Source: Candidatus Muproteobacteria bacterium
Lineage (GTDB): Bacteria > Pseudomonadota > Gammaproteobacteria > Acidiferrobacterales > Sulfurifustaceae
Direction: 5' to 3'
DNA: 11,748 nt
Assembly (NCBI GenBank): GCA_023266455.1
Contig: JAHFQD010000024.1
Coordinates: forward strand, 1-11,748
Positions 1 through 6,004 of the stretch are shown piece by piece. Every line of letters begins with the position of its first letter. The first letter of the stretch is position 1. The position numbers were made by a program, and so were the translations under genes. The notes beneath the pieces were generated by a model. The model was not told the origin of the DNA, did no database searches, and saw nothing but the letters and a program-made list of their open reading frames with translations.

Positions 1-354
1 GGTAGCGAAAGCGTTGATTTCGGGCGCGTCGTAAATCGCGACTTCCGGCATGCCGATGCCGGCTTGTTTGGCGTGTTGGCGAACGGTATCGAACAACCAT
101 TGCTCAGTATTGTCGCGCGGACTGTCGATGATGCGCGCTCCGGTCGCCATCTTCGCCATCCACTTGGACAACGCCAGCGAAATGAACGACCCGCCGAAAC
201 CGAGAATCGCCGCGAACACCAACAACGACGGCATGCTGATCCCCATGCGTTCCGAATCGAGCCCGAACAAGGGCATGATGATTTGCACCGCGACGCTCAA
301 CACCGCGAGCACGGCGAGATTAGTGGCGATAAACAGCAGGACGCGTTTGAACAT
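1..354 (-). CDS. htpX: Protease HtpX, N-terminal part (cut by window edge)
   Basis: Membrane-bound zinc metalloprotease of family M48, which degrades misfolded inner-membrane proteins alongside FtsH. Only the first 118 residues of a usual ~290 are present; the rest lies left of base 1, so the HExxH zinc site cannot be checked. The visible part has two hydrophobic segments (about residues 4-30 and 43-63), then [16 protein letters not shown] and [20 protein letters not shown]. These match E. coli HtpX almost block by block, the last being the conserved stretch just before the catalytic domain. The ATG at 354 is preceded by GGAG at a rather long 12-base spacing. It is divergent from the unknown gene at 515. 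A heat-shock-type promoter is a possible regulator and is listed separately. Identity is secure; activity cannot be judged from this fragment. Confidence 0.93.
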   Translation of the reverse strand, partial: MFKRVLLFIATNLAVLAVLSVAVQIIMPLFGLDSERMGISMPSLLVFAAILGFGGSFISLALSKWMAKMATGARIIDSPRDNTEQWLFDTVRQHAKQAGIGMPEVAIYDAPEINAFAT

Positions 355-400
355 GGTTATCCGAATCTCCGTACACCGATCATTTTATGGGCACCGCTAT

Positions 401-429
401 GCATGGCGGCGGCGCACCCCTGATTCAAC
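401..429 (-). promoter_or_regulatory. Candidate sigma-32-like promoter for htpX
   Basis: Read on the minus strand, GTTGAAT (423-429) resembles the sigma-32 -35 element CTTGAAA. CGCCATGC (401-408) resembles the -10 element CCCCATNT at six of eight positions, after a 14-base spacer. Transcription would start about 40 bases before the htpX ATG. htpX is a heat-shock gene in E. coli, so the match is sensible. It was found by eye, both boxes are imperfect, and chance is a real alternative. Confidence 0.3.
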
Positions 430-482
430 CCGTCAGATTAGCGCATTCCAGCTCGATAGCCGTCAAGTAGTACGGCCGACGA

Positions 483-491
483 TGCTATATT
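483..491 (+). promoter_or_regulatory. Candidate extended -10 promoter for the 395-residue gene
   Basis: TGCTATATT fits the extended -10 pattern TGnTATAAT with one mismatch. No convincing -35 box lies 16-18 bases upstream, which is tolerated by extended -10 promoters. The inferred start near 498 would leave a short leader of roughly 17 bases containing the GGAAG ribosome binding site. Confidence 0.4.
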
Positions 492-514
492 TTCACGTAC
501 TGGAAGAATGACGC

Positions 515-1702
515 ATGAGCCCATCTGACCCTATCAATCCAATTAGCATTAAAAAGACCGATCCTTCCCATCGGGAAGCGCTGGTCTCGCTGACGGCACT
601 GCTGTTCATCGAAGAGCATCATCTCCTTCCCAAGGAGAAGCTTGTCGACGCGAAAAACAGCCTACAAGCGTTATTCCTCCGCACCAGCGGCGAAGAAACG
701 CTGCTACGCAAACTCATCGATATTTTGAAAACGACGCAAGGCATCAGCCGCTCGTTCGCACAGATCGCCAACATTCTCGACGCCATCCGCGGCAGTGGTA
801 TCGCGGTGGAAAATAAAATCGCGGCGTTGCGCGTGATGCTCGAAATGTCGCCGCCCAGTCCCGACGAAAACGAAGCCGCCATCGGACCCTTTATCTCGTT
901 CTCGCAATCCTTCAGCGACAAAATCGTGCAGTACTCGCGCGAACTGGAAATGTATTTGCAGATGAAAGAGAACGAAGCGCGCCACGCCAACGTCTATCGC
1001 ATCGCGCGTGACGCGCGCGATCGTTTGAAACAGCGATTGACCGGCGGACTCGCGAACGATACCCAGGGCGAAGTCGAATCGCGCATCAAGCAAGAAGTAA
1101 TTTCTTCCTTCGATTTCACCGAAGCGGAAGCGCACTTGCGCAACGCCATGCGCGAGGCACGCGCCAAAGAAGAAGAAATTAAAACCCTGCTCGCTGATCT
1201 GAAAGCCATGTGTCAGATGGCGATGAATCCGGCGATGCGCGAGAAGGACGGCGACACCGCCAAGAGCGCCGCCGCGTATCACGACGTATTCACCGGTTTC
1301 GCGAAAGGGTTGAAAAAATTTCCGCGGCTGTTAGAAATCAAAGACCACGTGTTGGAGCTGTTCAAAATGTACCAACACGCCTACGGCATGTTCAGCCTCG
1401 ATTTCCAGAATCTGAACCGTTCGCTAACGACGATGCTAGAAAACCCCGGCGCCTATTTCGAATCTAAGGATGAAGACCGCGACATGCGCGCCAAACGCGA
1501 GCGCTTACGGCGCATCGAGGGGCTCATTCCTTTTCTCGAACGCACAGCCGAGGCACTGGCTGATAAAGAACTCGACAGCTACCCCAAATTTTCACGCCAT
1601 GTGTCCGACATCATTTCCCAAGGCAACGCCTGGGAACATATCTACGAAGACCTGCTACGCGCCAAGATTCACGCCGAAGCGGATATCAGCACCCGCATAT
1701 AA
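515..1702 (+). CDS. Unrecognised helical, coiled-coil-rich protein (395 aa)
   Basis: I do not recognise this protein. The start is the ATG at 515, with GGAAG (502-506) eight bases upstream; another ATG at 508 reads out of frame to an early stop. The sequence is charged, almost free of proline and glycine after the first 20 residues, and predicted mostly helical by eye. There is no signal peptide or membrane segment, so it is probably cytoplasmic. Long charged helices lie at about residues 135-175 and 200-235 (ending in a run like AREARAKEEEIKTLLADLKAM), with another near 320-350; these could form coiled coils. No nucleotide-binding motif, metal-ligand cluster or known enzyme signature is visible. 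It is divergent from htpX and ends five bases from the convergent dodecin gene, so it is probably monocistronic. The clean SD and uninterrupted frame make it a real gene of unknown role. Confidence 0.85.
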   Translation: MSPSDPINPISIKKTDPSHREALVSLTALLFIEEHHLLPKEKLVDAKNSLQALFLRTSGEETLLRKLIDILKTTQGISRSFAQIANILDAIRGSGIAVENKIAALRVMLEMSPPSPDENEAAIGPFISFSQSFSDKIVQYSRELEMYLQMKENEARHANVYRIARDARDRLKQRLTGGLANDTQGEVESRIKQEVISSFDFTEAEAHLRNAMREARAKEEEIKTLLADLKAMCQMAMNPAMREKDGDTAKSAAAYHDVFTGFAKGLKKFPRLLEIKDHVLELFKMYQHAYGMFSLDFQNLNRSLTTMLENPGAYFESKDEDRDMRAKRERLRRIEGLIPFLERTAEALADKELDSYPKFSRHVSDIISQGNAWEHIYEDLLRAKIHAEADISTRI

Positions 1703-1707
1703 CGTCG

Positions 1708-1917
1708 CTATTCTTCCAGCCGGAAACCGACTTTCAATATCACCTGCGTATGGGCGACTTTGCCGTCTTCGATGTGGCCGCGGATTTCCTTGACCTCGAA
1801 CCAGTCGAGACGCCGCATGGTCTTGGAAGCGCGCGTGATAGCGTTGGAAATGGCTTGATCCACACCACGCGGGGACGTTCCGACCAATTCGATTACTTTA
1901 TAAACATGCTCGCTCAC
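1708..1917 (-). CDS. Dodecin family flavin-binding protein
   Basis: Dodecins are 65-75 residue proteins that assemble into hollow dodecamers and bind flavins, with flavin storage or buffering the usual proposal. This 69-residue protein has the family layout: beta strand HVYKVIELVGTS, one amphipathic helix (about 18-34), then two strands ending GKVAHTQVILKVGFRLEE. Trp39 (in LDWFEV) and Gln58 match the tryptophan that stacks on the isoalloxazine ring and the glutamine that contacts it in characterised dodecins. The start is GTG, chosen because AAGGAGG lies seven bases upstream. It is convergent with the unknown gene at 515 and divergent from the HD-GYP gene, so it probably has its own promoter in the 1918-2089 gap; I see no strong sigma-70 match there. 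Length and pattern are fully typical. The ligand is inferred. Confidence 0.93.
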   Translation of the reverse strand: MSEHVYKVIELVGTSPRGVDQAISNAITRASKTMRRLDWFEVKEIRGHIEDGKVAHTQVILKVGFRLEE

Positions 1918-2089
1918 GGCAGGTCCTCCTTGATAGGGCTAAGATTCGCATACCATTGTTTCTACATTTTAAGTTTTCGTCCCCCCAAACGCTGTTCCCC
2001 AAGATTCCCGCCGTGGCTATACTCGTTGAGCTGATACGAGGGAGCGTCCCGAAGTCAGGGCGCCCATACGAAGGAACGCAACGCGCCCG
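1918..2089. other. Divergent intergenic region, dodecin / HD-GYP
   Basis: These 172 bases must hold the promoters of two divergent genes. TATACT at 2018-2023 is a possible -10 box for the HD-GYP gene, without a good -35. An imperfect direct repeat (ATACGAGGGAGCG at 2034-2046, ATACGAAGGAACG at 2066-2078, 11 of 13 bases identical) flanks the palindrome GGGCGCCC. The second copy includes the AAGGAA that is the only SD-like sequence for the ATG at 2090. No small ORF or RNA gene is evident. Confidence 0.4.
1925..1931 (-). promoter_or_regulatory. Strong ribosome binding site, decides dodecin GTG start
   Basis: The minus strand reads AAGGAGG seven bases before the GTG at 1917. This is a near-perfect anti-16S match and fixes a non-ATG start for the dodecin gene. 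Confidence 0.85.
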
Positions 2090-3373
2090 ATGCACAAGCG
2101 AATCACCGTTGAGGAACTGAAACTGGGTATGTACGTGGTCGAACTGGACCGACCATGGCGTGATACGCCGTTCATGTTCCAAGGTTTCGAAATCCGCACG
2201 GATGAAGAGATCGTCGCGCTACAGCGCCATTGTCAGTATGTTCACATTGTTCTCCCCGAAAGTTACAACGAACCTCGTGCACGTCACCATGCGGTCGAGT
2301 CGGTCGAAATTCCGCGTCCGGGGAGTTCATCTGCGACGGCGGAACATTTCGACGATCGTGCCTTGCTCCGACGAGTTTCCTCGCCGCGTTTCCCGGCTAC
2401 CTATAGCGATCGTTCTTTGCTCGAAGAAGAGATGGTCGAGGTTCGCTACGCGCACGCGGAAGCAAAAGCCATTATGCAGACGGCGATGGAAGACGTACGG
2501 CTTGGCAAAGGCATCGACGGCGATGGCGCCAAAAAAATCGTCGGCGATCTAGTAGACAGCACATTACGCAATCCCGACGCGCTGACCTGCTTCACACAAC
2601 TGAAGAATAAAGACGAATACACCGCCACGCACAGCCTACGCGTGTGCATCCTCGCGCTCGCCTTCGGCCGTCACTTAGGTTTACCGCTTAGCGCGTTGCA
2701 CATGCTCGGTGTCGGCGCTTTGTTGCACGATCTCGGCAAGATGAAAATACCGAACGACATTCTGAACAAGCCCGGCGAATTAACCGAAGGCGAATTCGAA
2801 ATCATGAAGACGCATGTTCCGTGCGGCGTCGACATTCTAGAAAACACACCGGCCATTCCGCAGGCGGCGATCGACGTCGCGCGCTGCCATCATGAGCGTT
2901 ACAGCGGCACCGGTTACGCCAACGGATTCAAGGGCGACGAAATCGGGTTGTTCGGCATGATCGGCGGCATCGTCGACTGCTACGACGCCGTGAGTTCGGA
3001 CCGCGCGTATCACAAAGGGCTGTCCTCACATGCCACGCTCAAACTCATGTACGAGTGGCGCGGGCGCGAATTCCACGCCGGGCTGGTCGAGCAATTCATT
3101 CAGTGTATGGGGATTTATCCGATCGGCAGCGTCGTGGCGCTCAATACCGGCGACGTCGGCGTCGTGATTACCATGAACCGCACACGCCGGTTGAAGCCGC
3201 GCGTGGCGCTGGTGCGCAAGGCCGACGGCACGCGTTACGAATCGACGTCGATCATCGATCTCACCTCGTGCGTCACGCGCGACGGCAAGCCGTGTGAAAT
3301 CGAGCGAGTGCTGGAACCCTCGCTCTACGGCATCAACCCCGTGGATTACCTACCAATTCCGATCGCCGCGTAA
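2090..3373 (+). CDS. DUF3391 / HD-GYP domain protein, probable c-di-GMP phosphodiesterase
   Basis: HD-GYP proteins are HD-superfamily metal phosphodiesterases that break c-di-GMP to pGpG or GMP. Residues 1-55 (ITVEELKLGMYVVELDRPW, then TPFMFQGFEI) are a typical DUF3391 N-terminus, which supports the ATG at 2090. A variable linker (about 60-110) precedes the HD-GYP domain (about 165-345). Candidate metal ligands are present: His181 (TATHSLRV), HDLGK at 213-217, His242, the His267-His268 pair in CHHER and Asp296/Asp299 in DCYDA. The signature usually written HHExxDGxGYP is here HHERYSGTGYANG: Asp becomes Ser272 and the GYP proline becomes Ala277. These changes are in the loop rather than the ligands, so activity is possible but not assured. 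A C-terminal tail (about 345-427) is usual for this subfamily. It is soluble, with no receiver domain. It meets marC tail to tail three bases away. The SD is weak and distant (AAGGAA, 13 bases). Confidence 0.92.
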   Translation: MHKRITVEELKLGMYVVELDRPWRDTPFMFQGFEIRTDEEIVALQRHCQYVHIVLPESYNEPRARHHAVESVEIPRPGSSSATAEHFDDRALLRRVSSPRFPATYSDRSLLEEEMVEVRYAHAEAKAIMQTAMEDVRLGKGIDGDGAKKIVGDLVDSTLRNPDALTCFTQLKNKDEYTATHSLRVCILALAFGRHLGLPLSALHMLGVGALLHDLGKMKIPNDILNKPGELTEGEFEIMKTHVPCGVDILENTPAIPQAAIDVARCHHERYSGTGYANGFKGDEIGLFGMIGGIVDCYDAVSSDRAYHKGLSSHATLKLMYEWRGREFHAGLVEQFIQCMGIYPIGSVVALNTGDVGVVITMNRTRRLKPRVALVRKADGTRYESTSIIDLTSCVTRDGKPCEIERVLEPSLYGINPVDYLPIPIAA

Positions 3374-3376
3374 CGG

Positions 3377-4033
3377 CTAGATCGTAATAACCTCGGCCGA
3401 TTCTTCGCTCTGCGGCACCGATGCGGCGATCCATCCGTCTAACACGAATTGCACCGCTAAAGCCGCGAGTACGATGCCGAGCAAACGGCTGACGACGTTG
3501 GCGCCGGTCCTACCGAGCACCTTCATGATGTAAGGTGCAAACCATAAGGCGATCAGCGTCAGCAACAACACCACCGCTAACACTGACAAGACCGTTCCGA
3601 TCACGAGTGGTTCGCTGCCTTGATCACCCACCATCAATAACACCGTCGTCAACGCGCCTGGCCCGGCGATTAATGGAATCGCTAACGGAAACACGGCGAT
3701 GTCTTTTTTGTGTTCCGCTTCTTTTTGTTCCGCGATGGTCGTCGACCGCAACCCGGAGTGACGCGCGAACACCATGTCGACGGCCAGCAGGAACAACAAC
3801 AACCCGCCGGAAATCTGAAACGCCGGCATGCTGATCCCAAGCACATGCAGCAATGAATCGCCGCCGAGCGTGAATGCGACCAACACCACCGCGGCAATCA
3901 AGATGCCGCGCGCGGCGACGACGCGCCGATGACGCGGCGTTTCGTCGTGCGCCAACGCGGCGAACATCGCCGCCACGCCGATCGGATCCACGACGATGAA
4001 CAACACCACGAAGTAATCTAAGAAGAGTTGCAA
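3377..4033 (-). CDS. MarC family integral membrane protein
   Basis: MarC/UPF0056 proteins are six-helix inner-membrane proteins of unsettled function; the early link of E. coli marC to antibiotic resistance was not upheld. This one has 218 residues, the usual size. Six hydrophobic segments lie near 4-26, 41-57, 69-90, 113-135, 142-165 and 178-200. Family motifs are the Asp-Pro-Ile-Gly of VVDPIGV in helix 1, PAFQISGGLLLFLLAVDM in helix 3 and FPLAIPLIAGPGALTT in helix 4. The start is TTG, supported by AAGGAAGG five bases upstream; no in-frame ATG would preserve helix 1. It lies 60 bases downstream of the radical SAM gene in the same direction with no clear terminator between, so it could be the last gene of that run. 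Confidence 0.92.
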   Translation of the reverse strand: MQLFLDYFVVLFIVVDPIGVAAMFAALAHDETPRHRRVVAARGILIAAVVLVAFTLGGDSLLHVLGISMPAFQISGGLLLFLLAVDMVFARHSGLRSTTIAEQKEAEHKKDIAVFPLAIPLIAGPGALTTVLLMVGDQGSEPLVIGTVLSVLAVVLLLTLIALWFAPYIMKVLGRTGANVVSRLLGIVLAALAVQFVLDGWIAASVPQSEESAEVITI

Positions 4034-4038
4034 CGCTG

Positions 4039-4046
4039 CCTTCCTT
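4039..4046 (-). promoter_or_regulatory. Ribosome binding site, decides marC-family TTG start
   Basis: The minus strand reads AAGGAAGG five bases before TTG at 4033. It is the only good SD near the N-terminus, and the TTG start keeps the first membrane helix intact. Confidence 0.75.
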
Positions 4047-4093
4047 CTACGGACGAAACGCGTACTTTACCTGCGCATTAATCGGGCGTCACG

Positions 4094-5170
4094 TCACCAA
4101 AGACTCAGCTGCGGGGTATCGGCCTTGGGAGGATGAAAAAGCGTTGTGTCCAGCGAAACCGAACGTCCATTCAACTTTAGCCGTCGGCACGCCAGCTGGA
4201 ACCGGTGACGCAACAACGTCGCGTATTCGCCCTGACCGCGCATACGCGTGCCAAAATTCGGGTCGTTCTCACGCCCACCGCGGGTGTCGCGCACCAGGTT
4301 CATAACGTGCGCCGCGCGATTGGGGAAATGCTCGTCGAGCCACTCCTTAAATAAATCCTTTACCTCGTGCGGCAATCGCAACAAGGTGTAACCAGCCGCG
4401 TCGGCGCCGGCTTGCGCACAGTGTTCGAGAATCGATTCGAGTTCATGATCCGTCAGCACCGGAATCATCGGCGCCGCCAACACGCCGACCTGTGCGAGCG
4501 CGCGAATGACGTCGAGTCGACGTTGCGGTGCGGCCGCGCGCGGTTCGAGCGAACGTGCGAGCTTGCGATCGAGCGTAGTGACGCTGACGAACACGCGCAC
4601 CAGATTTTTCTGCGCCATCGGCGCCAACAAATCCAGATCGCGCTCGATCAGTGCCGATTTGGTGACGATGCTCAATGGGTGGTCGTATTGCGCCAGCACT
4701 TCGATAATCGATCGCATGATCCGCATCCGTCGCTCGATAGGCTGATACGGATCGGTATTCGTGCCTAAAGCGATCGGGCTCACGCGATAATTCGGGCGAC
4801 GTAATTCTTCGATCAGCAGCTTGGCGGCGTCGGGCTTGGCGAATAACTTGGTTTCAAAATCGAGACCGGGCGACAAGCCGAGATAGCTATGACTCGGTCG
4901 TGCATAACAATAAATGCAGCCGTGCTCGCAGCCGCGATAGGGATTAATCGATTGCTCGAACATGATGTCCGGCGAGCGCTGCTGCACGATGATGCTGCGT
5001 GCGCGTTCTATCCGTACCGTGGTTTTGATTTCCGGCAAAGGCTCATCGGCGCTGCCCCAGCCGTCGTCCACGGCTTCGTGTTCGAGCGACTCGAAACGAC
5101 CGTCCATGTTACTAAGCGCGCCGCGGCCGCGGCGGATTGGACGAGAAGAATTGGAATCGGACGTCGACAC
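4094..5170 (-). CDS. PA0069 family radical SAM protein
   Basis: Radical SAM protein related by motif to the PA0069/Rv2578c group (SplB-like fold); the reaction is not known. The cluster motif is CEHGCIYCYAR, with cysteines 81, 85 and 88 in the CxxxCxxC spacing that binds the SAM [4Fe-4S] cluster. Before it come RRGRGALSN and FEQSINPYRGCEHG, both family hallmarks. After it come the SHSYLGLSPGLDFETKLFAK and LGTNTDPYQPIE stretches that define this group. The C-terminal part carries RGGRENDPNFGTRMRGQGEYA. I chose GTG at 5170 (358 residues) because AAGAGG lies six bases upstream. A GTG at 5194 would add eight residues but has only GAGG 13 bases away. It lies about 80 bases downstream of nfi. Family is secure; substrate is unknown and the name of a DNA-repair lyase should not be transferred. 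Confidence 0.92.
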   Translation of the reverse strand: MSTSDSNSSRPIRRGRGALSNMDGRFESLEHEAVDDGWGSADEPLPEIKTTVRIERARSIIVQQRSPDIMFEQSINPYRGCEHGCIYCYARPSHSYLGLSPGLDFETKLFAKPDAAKLLIEELRRPNYRVSPIALGTNTDPYQPIERRMRIMRSIIEVLAQYDHPLSIVTKSALIERDLDLLAPMAQKNLVRVFVSVTTLDRKLARSLEPRAAAPQRRLDVIRALAQVGVLAAPMIPVLTDHELESILEHCAQAGADAAGYTLLRLPHEVKDLFKEWLDEHFPNRAAHVMNLVRDTRGGRENDPNFGTRMRGQGEYATLLRHRFQLACRRLKLNGRSVSLDTTLFHPPKADTPQLSLW

Positions 5171-5176
5171 GGCGAA

Positions 5177-5182
5177 CCTCTT
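5177..5182 (-). promoter_or_regulatory. Ribosome binding site favouring GTG at 5170
   Basis: The minus strand reads AAGAGG six bases before GTG at 5170. This places the radical SAM start eight codons inside the longest open frame, which would begin at GTG 5194 without a well-placed SD. Confidence 0.6.
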
Positions 5183-5252
5183 TGCGGCGACCACGGCGGT
5201 TATTATGCCTCATCGCCGCCGGCAACGTTTACGACGCCTAAAAGCCGCGCCG

Positions 5253-5984
5253 CTATTCGGGAAAAGTCAGTTGCGCTTCTTCAAGTTCGGCGACTTTTGT
5301 CGATGCGAGCCGGTGCGCGGCGCGCGTGGTTTCGGGCAAGCGATACTTGGTAGTGCAGCGCATCACCAAATCGATCGCGGTTTCCAAACTCACTCGATGG
5401 CCCGGCGAGATAAATAACGGAAGCGTATTGACGCGCGTACGCAACACGGCGCCGATAATTTCATCACCATCGCGCAACGGCGCATGCGCACCTTTCTCCT
5501 GCGCTAACGCACCGAACGTGCCGATCAAACGCGACTTCGCCACACCGACGGTCGGCAGATCGGTTAAAACACCGAGATGACTGGCGATACCGAGGCGACG
5601 TGGATGCGCGATACCCTGTCCATCGCAAAGCAACACATCGGGTTCGACACGCAATTGCGCTAAGGCGTCCAACACCACGGGAATTTCGCGAAACGATAGA
5701 AACCCGGGCACATACGGAAACGTTACCGCGCGCCGCGCGATGGCATGCGTACGTGGCGTCAGCGCCGGAAAATCGAGCACCGCCACCGCGGCACGCGCGA
5801 CAGTGCCGGCGTTTTCAAAACCGACATCGACGCCGGCGACATATTTAATTTCACGGAAACGGTCGCGCGTCACGACTTGCGCGCGCAGTTGTTGCTGCAG
5901 CGCGCGGGCTTCGGCAATCGTTTGCGGCCAGGGGTGACTCGGTTTTTGCGATGACATCAACTTGTCCGGCGGAGACTCGGACAT
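5253..5984 (-). CDS. nfi: Endonuclease V (deoxyinosine 3' endonuclease)
   Basis: Endonuclease V nicks DNA at the second phosphodiester bond 3' of deoxyinosine, starting repair of deaminated adenine; it can also act on inosine in RNA. The acidic metal site is intact: Asp53 in AGVDVGF, Glu100 in PYVPGFLSFRE and Asp121 in LLCDGQGIAHPRR. The lesion-recognition wedge corresponds to PYVPGFLSF. Other matches to the E. coli enzyme are RRLGIASHLGVL, PTVGVAKSRLIG, FISPGHRVSLETA and YRLPETTRAAH. Length is 243 residues against 223 in E. coli, the excess being at the N-terminus. Two starts are possible, ATG 5984 and ATG 5957; neither has a good SD, so the first nine residues are uncertain. It lies 20 bases downstream of the GGDEF/EAL gene in the same direction, so translation and transcription may be linked to it. 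Confidence 0.95.
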   Translation of the reverse strand: MSESPPDKLMSSQKPSHPWPQTIAEARALQQQLRAQVVTRDRFREIKYVAGVDVGFENAGTVARAAVAVLDFPALTPRTHAIARRAVTFPYVPGFLSFREIPVVLDALAQLRVEPDVLLCDGQGIAHPRRLGIASHLGVLTDLPTVGVAKSRLIGTFGALAQEKGAHAPLRDGDEIIGAVLRTRVNTLPLFISPGHRVSLETAIDLVMRCTTKYRLPETTRAAHRLASTKVAELEEAQLTFPE

Positions 5985-6004
5985 AGTGTAACGCGAAAGA
6001 AAAA

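Noticed and set aside
50..511. Plus-strand open frames over htpX
   Set aside because: The minus strand encodes clear HtpX motifs; the plus-strand translations match nothing.
704..1282. 192-codon open frame on the minus strand opposite the unknown gene
   Set aside because: Phe/Arg/His-rich shadow composition and no SD. The plus-strand frame has a good SD and a coherent helical protein.
3360..3400. Bidirectional terminator between the HD-GYP and marC genes
   Set aside because: The genes are three bases apart and I find no stem followed by a T run in either direction.
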